Positions 1-9,587 are shown, numbered from the stretch's first letter. The stretch: 64,000 bases of DNA from Jejuia pallidilutea (GCF_002973595.1 NZ_PVEO01000001.1:1-64000), one strand, 5' to 3'. A program made the numbers and translations. Notes: generated by a model not told the origin, from the letters alone.

Positions 1-65
1 TCGACTTGCATGTGTTAGGCCTGCCGCTAGCGTTCATCCTGAGCCAGGATCAAACTCTTCATCGT
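1..65 (-). rRNA. rrs: 16S ribosomal RNA, 5' end only
   Basis: The reverse complement carries the universal 16S 5' region, with GAGTTTGATCCTGGCTCAG followed by GATGAACGCTAGCGGCAGGC and then the ACACATGCAAGTCGA stretch. The form with GATGAACGCTAGCGGCAGGCCTAACACATG is typical of Bacteroidota. The gene runs off the left edge, so only the first 65 or so bases are here. The 5' end is placed by alignment to E. coli position 1 and could be off by a few bases. Confidence 0.97.
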
Positions 66-238
66 TAAATTTTTAAGTCTCTTACGACTTGTTTGCTTAA
101 CAACTAAATAGTATTCTCGGTACTCAAAATGGTCTATTCTTTATGTCGGCAACAACCGTTTCCAATTGCTGCCTACGCTGTCAATTTCAATATGTCTATG
201 AACTTTTTATCTTATTACTTATCTCGTTTCCTCGTTAA
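66..238 (-). other. rRNA operon leader
   Basis: This is the transcribed leader between the proximal rrn promoter and the 16S 5' end. On the minus strand it contains a GACATATTGAAATTGACAGC stretch, which resembles the antitermination-type box found in flavobacterial rrn leaders. I see no coding potential. The role as leader follows from its position between the promoter boxes and 16S. Confidence 0.7.
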
Positions 239-245
239 GCGGGTG

Positions 246-276
246 CAAATATAAAACCCTTTTTTTTACCCCACAA
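246..276 (-). promoter_or_regulatory. rrn promoter, proximal to 16S
   Basis: On the minus strand TATATTTG (246-253) fits the Bacteroidota -7 consensus TAnnTTTG. A TTG element lies at 274-276, 20 bases upstream. Homopolymer A tracts follow further upstream, as in strong rrn promoters. The box is followed by GCACCCGC, which recurs at the distal promoter. Confidence 0.75.
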
Positions 277-385
277 CACTTTTTTGAACTTTTTTTGAAA
301 AAATTTTTAGGCCCTTTCTAAAAACATATATTATAGCATGTGGAGGAACTTTCGCGCCAACAGCTCTTGACCGTTTTTGCGGGTG

Positions 386-415
386 CAAACATACTACCCT
401 TTTTTATTTTCGCAA
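386..415 (-). promoter_or_regulatory. rrn promoter, distal from 16S
   Basis: On the minus strand TATGTTTG (386-393) is a second TAnnTTTG box, with TTG at 413-415 and a 19-base spacer. The flanks AGGGT before the box and GCACCCGC after it match the proximal promoter, so the two are copies of one promoter module about 140 bases apart. A long A-rich tract lies upstream (416-450). Confidence 0.7.
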
Positions 416-500
416 TGACTTTTTTTATCTTTTTTTTAGCTTTTTTTTTGATACGTTTTAAGACACTCTATTTCTGTGAGTTACGAACCTAATTTTTTTA

Positions 501-786
501 AGACACACAAGTACTTATGAAATCCATAGCGGCATTAGGAATACCTCTCTTTATACCTTTAGGCGGTTGGAGCGACAAACTTATGTCAAAAGGGGCCTTT
601 TGGACACAACTTTAATTATGGGAAGCGAGCGTATTTTGAACTTATGCACCCGTAACCATCTGTAAGCGGACAGCACAACAAACCAGAAATAATAAAAAAG
701 ACCTGCAGACCTGCCGATAAGGACACCTAAGGTGGAACGCCCTGTTTCATCCCTATTGTTATTGTTACAGGATGTATAATATAAAA
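501..786. other. intergenic stretch, content unknown
   Basis: Between the rrn promoters and the porin-like gene lie about 285 bases with fewer A/T runs than the surrounding spacer. A 74-codon reading frame on the minus strand (581-805) overlaps the end of the next gene and looks like no protein I know. I see no tRNA, terminator or promoter here that I can support. It may be a decayed gene or a structured spacer. Confidence 0.4.
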
Positions 787-2829
787 TTACATAAAGAAAT
801 TCCATACTAATCCAAACCTAATAGTAAAATCTCTGTATGGATAATTAGGAGCGGAATAATAATCGTAACCAGTGAACGCTGAATTGAAATGTTCGGCTTT
901 TAGGAAAATACGTGTTTGACGTATTTTTGCATTTATAAAGAAATCTAGTCTTGGAAACTCTCCAAATTCTCTTTCGTTTTGCACATAGAACTCTGCCAAT
1001 ACAGGATTATATCCATTCATATAATATTTAGTAAAGTAATTTAAGGTTATACCTGTTTGTAAAAACATGGCTTTTCTAAAAAGTTCTGAACTAAAATAAA
1101 ACGTATTTCGTGTAGTGATTTCTGGCACATTTAAAACACTATTGTCGTCTTGTACATTTTGATACAATACTGTATTATTAAGCGCAAATTTACCAACTCT
1201 AATCTCGTTTTCTAATTTGGCTCGCAAATAACTTATTGTAGCATTATTTTGAAATGCCTGTATGGACTGAGATGCTGTAGCTGTTTGGTCTTGTTTGAAA
1301 TAAACATAATCTGAAATAGTAGAGTAATCTACAGAGAGATTAACCAAATGCTTATATTTTATTTGAAATGCTAATTGTTGGGTCTCTATGTTATTGAAAC
1401 TATTTTGCCAATTAAAATCCTGATAATTACTTTGGTACAGGAGTGCATTGAAATTTGGAGCTTTCGAGCTATGGTTAATGCTTACTTTGGCAAATATATC
1501 GTCTGTTAGGTTATAGGATGCTTCTCCTGTTATATAATTGCCTGTAAAATCGCCAACAAGATTTAAACCTGCTTCACCTTGAATATTAAAGCCTTTATAA
1601 AACTTACGATACTTGGCTCCTGCAGCATATATATTTCCTTTTAACCTATTGGTTATGGTATTGTCAGTTAATACTACTAATTTATTATATCCGTAATTAT
1701 AGTATGTATTGTTAATATTTACAGTGAAATCACCTAGTTCATTATTGAAATAATTTAATTCTAATTGATTGTATAATCGCTCTAGAGTTACTCTGTCTCT
1801 TAAATTAGAGCTTCTAAATGCATCACCAAATAGCGCGTTTTGACTTGATTGATCGAATTGAAATGATTTGTCCTCGAAAGACACTATATGATTTAATGCA
1901 AGCTTATAAGTAGAAGTAGAGTCGTTAAGCGTTTTTGGCAGTGCTTTTTTTACTACTTTATTAAAGATGTTGAAACCATGGTCTAAATGAAAACGCTTAC
2001 CTTTTAAAATACTTTCAGCATTTTCAAAATTAACTTCCATAATGGCACGGTCCAAAAATTCTGGGACACCCTGTTCGAAATTATCTATCATATCGCTCCT
2101 AAGCCCACCATTTTCCTCGTTAAGCAAATCCTGCATTACGATATGACCTCTCATTTGGTAACGCTTATTTTTTGTTGTGTAATTTGTGGTGACCCTAAAA
2201 TTGCCAGTACTGGTTAAAATATGCTGGTATTGCCCCAAAGAACGCATACCCTTATATGCAATAGAAAAATTGAATTGAGGCGATGTATTTACTGTAAAGA
2301 AAGAATCGGCCAATTGGCCTTGTTCAAACGCGGTTTTGTAAAATAATTCTGTTAAAGGTGTTGGTACCCTATAATAATATATGTCTTCAATCTCCATATA
2401 ATTAAAATGTCGTGCTCTTGCACCAAAACGCGGTAAAATATTGGTGTTTTGAAAATTATAGGTTAATGAATTATAGGTTTGCCCAAGATTAGAAAATGGC
2501 ATTAAACCAAAATTATCTTTTCTTAGGTAATTAAATTTATACTCTTTTTGAATGGTTAATGTAGTATCCAGATACGTTGTATCGCGCTTATGTGAAATAA
2601 TAAGATAATCTTGAATTTTGGCTTTTTTATCAGTATCTCCGCCTCTAGTTAATTTACCCAATAAGCTTTCTTTGTTGGATTTGTTTTTAGCAACAATAGC
2701 AGTGCTATCCTTTACTTTTACATCTGTAGAATCTGAAACCGAGACTGAAGGTTTTTCTTCAGGATTGGTTTGCCCAAAAACAGCAATTGTAGATAGCACA
2801 AAAAATAAAACGAAAGTTAACTTCTGCAT
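787..2829 (-). CDS. putative beta-barrel porin
   Basis: A 680-residue protein with a clear signal peptide (residues 1-19, cleavage after FGQ) and then a low-complexity Ser/Thr/Lys-rich segment to about residue 55. The rest is rich in alternating aromatic and polar residues, as in beta strands. The protein ends in VWNFFM, a C-terminal aromatic signature of outer-membrane barrels. Length and layout match the 'putative porin' family (Porin_10 type) common in flavobacteria, whose substrate is not known. It is transcribed toward the rRNA operon and away from rnhB, from a -7 box at 2848-2855. The outer-membrane location is firm; solute specificity cannot be read from the sequence. Confidence 0.85.
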   Translation of the reverse strand: MQKLTFVLFFVLSTIAVFGQTNPEEKPSVSVSDSTDVKVKDSTAIVAKNKSNKESLLGKLTRGGDTDKKAKIQDYLIISHKRDTTYLDTTLTIQKEYKFNYLRKDNFGLMPFSNLGQTYNSLTYNFQNTNILPRFGARARHFNYMEIEDIYYYRVPTPLTELFYKTAFEQGQLADSFFTVNTSPQFNFSIAYKGMRSLGQYQHILTSTGNFRVTTNYTTKNKRYQMRGHIVMQDLLNEENGGLRSDMIDNFEQGVPEFLDRAIMEVNFENAESILKGKRFHLDHGFNIFNKVVKKALPKTLNDSTSTYKLALNHIVSFEDKSFQFDQSSQNALFGDAFRSSNLRDRVTLERLYNQLELNYFNNELGDFTVNINNTYYNYGYNKLVVLTDNTITNRLKGNIYAAGAKYRKFYKGFNIQGEAGLNLVGDFTGNYITGEASYNLTDDIFAKVSINHSSKAPNFNALLYQSNYQDFNWQNSFNNIETQQLAFQIKYKHLVNLSVDYSTISDYVYFKQDQTATASQSIQAFQNNATISYLRAKLENEIRVGKFALNNTVLYQNVQDDNSVLNVPEITTRNTFYFSSELFRKAMFLQTGITLNYFTKYYMNGYNPVLAEFYVQNEREFGEFPRLDFFINAKIRQTRIFLKAEHFNSAFTGYDYYSAPNYPYRDFTIRFGLVWNFFM

Positions 2830-2847
2830 AAAATTTTAAAAACGTTG

Positions 2848-2855
2848 CAAATGTA
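2848..2855 (-). promoter_or_regulatory. -7 box for the porin gene
   Basis: TACATTTG on the minus strand fits TAnnTTTG and lies 18 bases before the ATG at 2829. I do not see a convincing -33 element at the normal distance, so this is a single-box call. Confidence 0.45.
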
Positions 2856-2898
2856 AATACAAAATATGATAACGTAGTAAAATGAAAAAATTATTTAG

Positions 2899-2929
2899 TT
2901 GATATATTAAATTATTCATAATACTTTTG
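2899..2929 (+). promoter_or_regulatory. promoter for rnhB
   Basis: TTG (2899-2901), a 20-base spacer and TACTTTTG (2922-2929) make a full Bacteroidota promoter. The box ends only four bases before the ATG at 2934, so transcription would start at or inside the first codons. Either the message is leaderless or translation begins at ATG 2940. Confidence 0.55.
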
Positions 2930-2933
2930 ATTC

Positions 2934-3533
2934 ATGCTAATGGTTAAACACACAAAACACACTTACGAATGTGGTACAGACGAAGCAGGTCGTGGCTGTT
3001 TAGCTGGTCCAGTTACTGCTGCTGCTGTAATTTTACCCGATGGTTTTAAAAACAACACTTTAAACGATTCTAAACAATTAAGCGAAATAAAACGCGATAT
3101 TTTAAAACCCGTAATAGAAAATGATGCTGTGTGTTTTGGCGTATCGCATGTGTTTCAAGAGGAAATTGATGAAATAAATATTTTAAATGCATCAATCTTG
3201 GCAATGCATCGTGCTATTGACAAATTAAATACACTACCAGAATTTATTATAGTAGATGGTAATAAATTTAAACCTTACAACGCTATTCCTCATAAAACAA
3301 TAGTTAAAGGTGACAGCAAATATTTGAGTATAGCTGCGGCTTCGGTTTTAGCAAAAACCTATCGTGATGCCTACATGAATACAATTCATGAAGAATTCCC
3401 AATGTATAATTGGAAACAAAATAAAGGCTATCCTACAAAAGCGCACAGGGAAGCCATAAAAAAATATGGTACAACAAAGTACCATAGAAAATCTTTTAGA
3501 TTATTACCAGAACAATTAAAGTTAGACATATAA
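2934..3533 (+). CDS. rnhB: ribonuclease HII
   Basis: This enzyme cuts the RNA strand of RNA-DNA hybrids and excises ribonucleotides misincorporated in DNA. The active-site motif GTDEAGRG (residues 14-21) supplies the first two acidic residues, and [20 protein letters not shown] further on carries the conserved Lys/Ser/Asp block. At 199 residues it is the normal size for bacterial RNase HII. The start at 2934 (ML...) resembles relatives; ATG 2940 is a close alternative because the promoter box abuts the first codon. The next gene follows after 32 bases in the same direction and may be co-transcribed. Confidence 0.96.
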   Translation: MLMVKHTKHTYECGTDEAGRGCLAGPVTAAAVILPDGFKNNTLNDSKQLSEIKRDILKPVIENDAVCFGVSHVFQEEIDEINILNASILAMHRAIDKLNTLPEFIIVDGNKFKPYNAIPHKTIVKGDSKYLSIAAASVLAKTYRDAYMNTIHEEFPMYNWKQNKGYPTKAHREAIKKYGTTKYHRKSFRLLPEQLKLDI

Positions 3534-3565
3534 GTTTTATATTTTAGCAGAAATTTGATGATTCC

Positions 3566-5998
3566 ATGAGATTTTTTTTGTGCTCCCTCCTATTTTTTAC
3601 GCTATTAAGTTGCAATAATTACAAAAATAAGCGCCACACACTTATAGATTATGTACCAAGCAATTCTGATGTTGTTTTTAAAAGTGCAAACCTTGAAAGT
3701 TTAAAAAACGATATACAAAATAATACATTATTTAACGCATTTTCTGATACTGAAATATATACGGTATTAAAAACCAAATTAGAGCCAATAAGTACATTTA
3801 ACTCAAATGGAGAAATCTTGCTATGCTTATCTAGAAGCAAAAACGACAGTATTGATTATACTTTAATTACTAAAAACTCTAAAGCGTTATTTGAAACTGA
3901 TTCTTTAAAAAATTATATTGAAGAACAAATAAAGTACAAAAGCCACAACATTGTAAAATCCCAACTAGGAGACAATACATTTTTTAGTACCGTAATAGAT
4001 AGTACGTTTATTGTATCATCATCTAAAAACATTATCACCAATAGTTATAATTCTACTGAAAACAGTACCAATTTTAAAAAACTGTATGATGTTTCAGGAA
4101 ATAATGAAAGTTTATCCATTCTTCTAAAAACAAACAATGCCTTAGCACCTTCTTTTTTTATTGAAGATGCTTTAAAATTAAGCAGACTTACTGATTTTTT
4201 AACCTTAGATACTGAAATATCCCAAAACGATATTTTTGTTAATGGTATTGCAAAGTCTTTAGATTCTTCTAAAAATGTTATTGATATTTTTAAAAATACG
4301 GTGGCACAGGAAAACCAAATGCAACATATAACCCCCGGCAATAGCGACGGTTTTTTGAGTTTTACGTTTAACAATTTTAAAACGCTACAAAATAATATTT
4401 TAAAATACCGTGTTAGAGATTCTATTTCTGAAAACGAAACACTTTTTAATTCTATTACAGAGGTTGGGTTAATTTACGAGGGCGAAAACCGTGCTGTTGT
4501 TTTAAATTCAGTTGATGTAATAGCTACTCAAGACGCACTTTTAGGAGAACAAAACAAGATTGAAACCTATAGGAATATTGATGTTTTAGAATTTTCCCTA
4601 ACCCACATTTTTTCTAAAACATTCGCACCACTTATCACCAATGTAGAAGTTTCTAAATACTGTATTTTAGATCATTACTTTGTGTTTGCAAACTCTTTAG
4701 AACAACTGCAAAACATTATAGCAAGTTACCAAAACCATACTACGTTAAGCAAACACAGCTATTTTAGCGAATTAAACGAAAAACTGAGTAGCGAAAGCTC
4801 TTTAATATTTGTTGCTAAACCCGAGCTAATTAAAGCCATAATTAATAACAATCTAGAAAACAAACAAAATATCAACATAGAAAGCTACAACCTTTCTGCA
4901 ATTCAATTTATTTACGACTCTAATTTTGCACACGTACACGGTGGGTTAATAAAAGGCAAGACTAAACGTATACAAAATTCTATTTCTGAAAGTTTTAACA
5001 TAAAACTAGATACAGATATTTTAAACACCCCTCAGTTTGTTACCAATCATAGTAACAACCAAAAGGAAATTGTGGTTCAAGATGTAAAAAACAACCTTTA
5101 TTTAATTTCAAACAAAGGAAAAGTAGTGTGGAAAAAACAACTTAACGGCCCTGTAGTTGGCGAGATTTCTCAAATTGACATGTATAAAAACGGTCGATTG
5201 CAACTAGCCTTTGCAACTCCAAATAGAGTTTATGTTCTGGACCGAAAAGGTAGAGATGTTGCGCCTTTTCCTTTAAAGTTTAAAGATAACATAACACAAC
5301 CGCTTTCGGTTTTTGATTATGATAAAAATAAAAAATACCGCCTCTTGGTTACTCAAGGCAAAAACGTACTAATGTACGATGCCAGGGGAAAAATTGTATC
5401 GGGGTTTACTTTTAAATCAGCCGAAGGCACAATTATAAGTCAGCCTAAACATTTTAGAATTGGCACTAAAGATTACTTGGTGATAAAAACCAAAAACAAA
5501 CTTCATATCTTAGACAGAATAGGAAAAACACGAGTGTCTCCAAAAACTAAAAACACATTTTCTAACGAACCTGTTTTTCTTTATCAAAATAAATTCACCA
5601 CAACTTCCATAGAAGGAAAACTTGTTAGTATAGACACAAGAGGGAACGTTTCTTCTGTTAACTTAAACTTAGGGACTAATCACAATTTAGAAACCACAAG
5701 CAAAACGCGAGTTACCTTACATGACAACAAATTGGGGATAAAAAGTAGAGTATTAGAATTAGACTACGGTAATTATACAAGACCTAACATTTTCTACATA
5801 AACGATAAAATTTATGTAACCACAACCGATTTACAATCTAAAAAAGTATACCTGTACGATAGTCAAGGTAAATTAAGGCCTAATTTCCCAGTTTATGGCA
5901 ACTCACCAATAGTTCTTGATGATGTTGATAACGATAAAAATTTAGAATTCATAACCAAAGGCGACTCTAATACAATTATACTTTACAAAATCAACTAG
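3566..5998 (+). CDS. large lipoprotein with propeller-like C-terminus, function unknown
   Basis: An 810-residue protein with an N-terminal hydrophobic segment ending in LLSC, so Cys16 is the likely lipidated residue. Residues from about 20 to 470 show no domain I recognise. The C-terminal 300 residues contain repeated units of the type 'N-x-L-Y-L-I-x-x-K-G-K' and 'R-V-Y-V-L-D-R-K-G-R', spaced about 45 residues, as in PQQ-like or FG-GAP-type beta-propeller blades. One late blade has the acidic DDVDNDKN loop seen in integrin-like propellers. It sits directly after rnhB in the same direction. Membrane-anchored binding or scaffold protein is the most that can be inferred; I see no catalytic motif. 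Confidence 0.75.
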   Translation: MRFFLCSLLFFTLLSCNNYKNKRHTLIDYVPSNSDVVFKSANLESLKNDIQNNTLFNAFSDTEIYTVLKTKLEPISTFNSNGEILLCLSRSKNDSIDYTLITKNSKALFETDSLKNYIEEQIKYKSHNIVKSQLGDNTFFSTVIDSTFIVSSSKNIITNSYNSTENSTNFKKLYDVSGNNESLSILLKTNNALAPSFFIEDALKLSRLTDFLTLDTEISQNDIFVNGIAKSLDSSKNVIDIFKNTVAQENQMQHITPGNSDGFLSFTFNNFKTLQNNILKYRVRDSISENETLFNSITEVGLIYEGENRAVVLNSVDVIATQDALLGEQNKIETYRNIDVLEFSLTHIFSKTFAPLITNVEVSKYCILDHYFVFANSLEQLQNIIASYQNHTTLSKHSYFSELNEKLSSESSLIFVAKPELIKAIINNNLENKQNINIESYNLSAIQFIYDSNFAHVHGGLIKGKTKRIQNSISESFNIKLDTDILNTPQFVTNHSNNQKEIVVQDVKNNLYLISNKGKVVWKKQLNGPVVGEISQIDMYKNGRLQLAFATPNRVYVLDRKGRDVAPFPLKFKDNITQPLSVFDYDKNKKYRLLVTQGKNVLMYDARGKIVSGFTFKSAEGTIISQPKHFRIGTKDYLVIKTKNKLHILDRIGKTRVSPKTKNTFSNEPVFLYQNKFTTTSIEGKLVSIDTRGNVSSVNLNLGTNHNLETTSKTRVTLHDNKLGIKSRVLELDYGNYTRPNIFYINDKIYVTTTDLQSKKVYLYDSQGKLRPNFPVYGNSPIVLDDVDNDKNLEFITKGDSNTIILYKIN

Positions 5999-6112
5999 CT
6001 TTCTTGTAAATACCTAATTAACAACGAAATGTTTATTAATTTCCCCCAAAGATCTTTGTATCTAAAAAACTAATTTCTATATTTAACACAGCTATTAATC
6101 AAACTTTTTTCG

Positions 6113-7654
6113 ATGAAATTCCTGAAAAATGCGCAAAGCATTATAATTCTTGGAACACTACTCCTTTTTCTAGTTCCGGAATTTAATGCCCAAACCAAAG
6201 AAATAAAACGCCCTAAAAATCGAGTTGGTGTACCCAGTGTAGACAAGTTTGTACAAGAGTCTTTCGATATTTATGATAAAGTATACAAATACGATCGTTA
6301 CGCCGAAACGGGTACACCTCTAGACGATGAAGATATGGATGCTCTGGAAGACGCTCTAGACGATTTACAAGGCCTGAGCGACAGTGCGCCAGATATTTTA
6401 GGAGATTTAGATGGCATAAGTGTTATTAAACAAGGCAAAGCCACATTACACATAAATAAAGCAAAAAAAGCTTTAAAATACAGCTTAAAAACATCTAAAG
6501 CGTTGCTCCTTGGCCAACGAAAACGAGACAAAGAACCAGAAGAAGATGTTTCAGAAAATAACAAGTCTAATAATAATACTTCAAATGATACTCACAATAA
6601 TTCTGAAAATATTAAACAAAGCACAAATATCTCTGACAATTTAGAAGTTTACAGTAAATACGATTTTGTTCCTGGAGACAAGCTGCTTTTTTTCGATGAT
6701 TTTTCTAAAGATTTTATTGGCGATTTTCCAAGCAAATGGAATACAAATGCTTCTGGCGAAGTTGTAAAAATTGAAGATAAAGGTAAGTGGTTTGAGCTTA
6801 AAACAGGTTACGGCGTTTATTTTATACCAGATGTAAAGCAGCTTCCTGAAGATTATACCATAGAATTTGATTTGTTAACAAGAGGTATAAACAAACAAAC
6901 CTCGTCTACCGCAAGATTATCTGTAATTTTAAGCGACAGCGAAAAATTCAACCTTGGGAATGCACACTACGCATCGGTAAGTATACCTCTAGGGCAGTAT
7001 GCAGCATTCTCCCTAAGAGCCAAAAATTTCTTTAACCGAAGCGCAGGCGCTATTAATACTGATATTAAGGCAGACATTAGAGAGGCCGTTTTAAACCAAC
7101 CACATATTGCAATTTCTGTTACAAAAAAACGTTACAGATTATGGGTAAACGAAACAAAATATATAGATATTCCTAAATTTATTGAGGAGCCCAACGTGCT
7201 CAAATATCTAAAATTCCACCTAAATAACTTAAAAGATAATGAAGAGCACCTTTACATTTCTAATTTAAAGGTTGCCCAAGGAGGTGTAGATTTAAGACGT
7301 AAATTATTATCTGAAGGAAAAATATCCACAAACGGTATTTTATTCGATTCTGGTTCTGCAAACATACAACCCCAATCTTTGGGCATTGTGCGACAAATTT
7401 CGCAAGTATTAATGCAAGACGAGAATATAAAACTAAAAATTGTAGGACACACTGATGCAGATGGTAGTGAAGAAGCCAATTTAAAATTATCTAAAGCCAG
7501 AGCTGAAGCCGTAAAAAAGGCACTTATAAATATATATAACATATCTGCTAATAGACTAGAAACCGATGGTAAAGGCGAAAGTGCTCCCGTTGGAGATAAC
7601 AATACTCCCGATGGGAAAGCCCAAAACAGGCGCGTAGAATTCATTACAATATAA
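6113..7654 (+). CDS. OmpA-family protein with central jelly-roll-like domain
   Basis: A 513-residue secreted protein with a signal peptide (residues 1-26, ending FNAQ). Residues 45-145 are helical and Asp/Leu-rich; residues 150-180 form an Asn/Ser linker. Residues 185-395 read like a concanavalin/LamG-type beta sandwich (FFDDFSKD..., YTIEFDLL). The C-terminal 110 residues are an OmpA domain with GILFDSGSANI, the peptidoglycan-binding GHTDADG motif and QNRRVEF. It is therefore likely bound to peptidoglycan and anchoring the outer membrane, with the central domain perhaps binding sugar polymers. The next gene starts 13 bases downstream, which suggests one transcript. Confidence 0.88.
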   Translation: MKFLKNAQSIIILGTLLLFLVPEFNAQTKEIKRPKNRVGVPSVDKFVQESFDIYDKVYKYDRYAETGTPLDDEDMDALEDALDDLQGLSDSAPDILGDLDGISVIKQGKATLHINKAKKALKYSLKTSKALLLGQRKRDKEPEEDVSENNKSNNNTSNDTHNNSENIKQSTNISDNLEVYSKYDFVPGDKLLFFDDFSKDFIGDFPSKWNTNASGEVVKIEDKGKWFELKTGYGVYFIPDVKQLPEDYTIEFDLLTRGINKQTSSTARLSVILSDSEKFNLGNAHYASVSIPLGQYAAFSLRAKNFFNRSAGAINTDIKADIREAVLNQPHIAISVTKKRYRLWVNETKYIDIPKFIEEPNVLKYLKFHLNNLKDNEEHLYISNLKVAQGGVDLRRKLLSEGKISTNGILFDSGSANIQPQSLGIVRQISQVLMQDENIKLKIVGHTDADGSEEANLKLSKARAEAVKKALINIYNISANRLETDGKGESAPVGDNNTPDGKAQNRRVEFITI

Positions 7655-7666
7655 ATACCATTAACT

Positions 7667-8344
7667 ATGAAAACTAAATTAGCTTTATTATTTAGCACTA
7701 TTATAGTAAGTTTTTTTGCTTCCGCACAAAACACATGTAACGCCTACTACCCCTTTAAAGAAGGTGTTACGTTTGAAATGACCAACTACAGTAAAAAAGG
7801 AAAAAAAGAAAGCGCTGTAGAATATCATGTTTCTGAAATTAACGGTAATACAGCAACTGTTAAAGCTACAGTTGTTGATGATAAGAATAAAGAAATAACC
7901 ACCACTTCTTATGAGGTTACCTGTTATGGCAACACTATTTCTATTGATTTTAAATCTATGATTAATCCAGATATACTAAAACAATATAAAGATATGGACA
8001 TGGACATCTCTGGAACAAACATAGAGCTACCGAACGATTTAGATATTGGAAAAAAACTCAAGGATGCCGATATGGTTATGAGTATAAATATGGGAGGCAT
8101 AACTATGAACATGACCATGGACATGGTAAACAGAACTGTAGACGCTAAAGAATCTATAACCACACCCGCTGGCACATTTAATTGTTTTGCAATAAGTTAC
8201 GAGTCTCAAGTAAAAATGGGCATAAAAACATCATTCACTATAAAAGAATGGATAGCCGAAGGTGTAGGTGTTGTTAAAACCGAATCTTATAACAAAAAAG
8301 GAAAACTAATGGGATATTCAGAACTTACCAGTATTAGTCAATAA
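7667..8344 (+). CDS. secreted TapB-like/DUF3108-like protein
   Basis: A 225-residue protein with a signal peptide (residues 1-20, FASAQ). The mature part begins with CNAYYPFKEG and ends with a WIAEGVGVVKTE segment followed by NKKGKLMGYSEL. This pattern, with a beta-rich body and a conserved 'TPAGTFNCF' turn, is that of the DUF3108-like proteins labelled TapB family in Bacteroidota. The biochemical role of that family is not established. The middle is unusually Met-rich (residues about 140-165). It follows the OmpA-family gene by 13 bases and is closed by a terminator at 8379-8413. Confidence 0.75.
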   Translation: MKTKLALLFSTIIVSFFASAQNTCNAYYPFKEGVTFEMTNYSKKGKKESAVEYHVSEINGNTATVKATVVDDKNKEITTTSYEVTCYGNTISIDFKSMINPDILKQYKDMDMDISGTNIELPNDLDIGKKLKDADMVMSINMGGITMNMTMDMVNRTVDAKESITTPAGTFNCFAISYESQVKMGIKTSFTIKEWIAEGVGVVKTESYNKKGKLMGYSELTSISQ

Positions 8345-8378
8345 TTTTTAACCACCAAAATACAAGTCCTCGAATCTA

Positions 8379-8413
8379 GGCGTCAAAGTGCTTTTGCTTT
8401 GGCGTCTTTTTTT
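8379..8413 (+). terminator. rho-independent terminator after the OmpA/TapB pair
   Basis: A 10-bp stem, GGCGTCAAAG (8379-8388) with CTTTGGCGTC (8397-8406), contains two G-U pairs and an 8-base loop. It is followed by a run of seven T (8407-8413). Confidence 0.85.
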
Positions 8414-8463
8414 ACAGTAATTCCAACTTAATTTAATAGTATTGCATTATAAATAACACACCT

Positions 8464-9513
8464 ATGATTTCTAGAAAAAACGCATCCATCTCAAAATTCA
8501 TTATTCACAAAGTAGGTAACAAATTTAACGATACTAAAAATGCCTTTTCCGAGAAAACCGTAGATTTTGATGAAGCTAGCTACGATTTAATGTTGCCGTT
8601 TCTTTTAAGGCCATTTGGAAGTGTAGTGCAAAGTTATAGATTTAACCATCATGCCAATATTTCACTAAACGAAATAAACACTTATTGCACGCAATTATTT
8701 AACGATGAAGAGGCTTTTGTAGAGGTTTCAAAGCATATTGTAATGCATCTTTATGAGCAATCTAGTTCAGCAAACATAAAAACTGGCGACGTTCTAGTTG
8801 TAATGTTTGAAGGTATAGAGTTTAGAGATATAACCACAAATGCTATTGGTATTTTTAAAATTGAAAATAAAGTAAATTTCTTTCAAACCTATTTAGAAAA
8901 CAACAGCTACGATGTATTGGTCCAAAAGGGAATTAACTCTAAAAAAGTAGATAAAGGTTGTTTAATTTTAAACCAAAGCGATACCGAAGGCAATATTATT
9001 TTTAGCGTAGATAATAATAGTTACGATACACAATATTGGTTAAACCATTTTTTAAACATAAAGTATGCCGATGATGCTAACAACCACACACAACAATATA
9101 TTGAGTTATGTAAGGATTTCTCCACCGAAATTATAAAACAGAGTTATGGTGCAAAAGAGCAAAATACTTTTTTAGCGAAAACAATTGACTTTTTTAAGGA
9201 AAATGAAATAGTTAACGTAGAGCGTTTTAAAGACGAACTTTTTGAAGAAGACAAGCACAAACGTGAATTTGATAATTACAAAAAAGAATTTGAAGATGAA
9301 CAAAATCTAATTATTAGAAATCAGTTTGATATAGCCGAAGCAGTAGTTACCAAAGAAAAGCGTAAAATTAAAACAGATATAAAGTTAGATACCAACATAC
9401 AAATTAAGTTGGATATTGATGCACCAGATGCCTCAACCGAATACCTAGAACGTGGTTACGACGAAGAAAAGAAAATGCATTACTACAAAGTGTTTTTTAA
9501 TGCCGAGAATTAA
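8464..9513 (+). CDS. nucleoid-associated protein (NdpA/YejK family)
   Basis: A 349-residue cytoplasmic protein with no signal peptide. The N-terminus (ISKFIIHKVGNK) and the middle motif GDVLVVMFEG are characteristic of the 37-kDa nucleoid-associated protein family (PF04245, YejK/NdpA), whose members bind double-stranded DNA. The region after about residue 210 includes the charged helical segment typical of the family. The 75-base gap to ppk2 downstream shows no terminator, so read-through is possible, but no functional link is known. Confidence 0.85.
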   Translation: MISRKNASISKFIIHKVGNKFNDTKNAFSEKTVDFDEASYDLMLPFLLRPFGSVVQSYRFNHHANISLNEINTYCTQLFNDEEAFVEVSKHIVMHLYEQSSSANIKTGDVLVVMFEGIEFRDITTNAIGIFKIENKVNFFQTYLENNSYDVLVQKGINSKKVDKGCLILNQSDTEGNIIFSVDNNSYDTQYWLNHFLNIKYADDANNHTQQYIELCKDFSTEIIKQSYGAKEQNTFLAKTIDFFKENEIVNVERFKDELFEEDKHKREFDNYKKEFEDEQNLIIRNQFDIAEAVVTKEKRKIKTDIKLDTNIQIKLDIDAPDASTEYLERGYDEEKKMHYYKVFFNAEN

Positions 9514-9587
9514 TTTTTAATTCTGTAATTACACTGTTTACTTTTTTTATTAAATTGTAAGTTCACTATAAAACTTAACTGGGATTT

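Noticed and set aside
581-805. A 74-codon minus-strand reading frame beside the porin gene
   Set aside because: It overlaps the end of the porin gene, has no recognisable domain, no promoter or convincing start context, and its composition is that of spacer.
7252-7734. A 160-codon minus-strand frame spanning the OmpA-family gene end
   Set aside because: It is antisense to two real genes and covers their junction; the translation shows no coherent domain.
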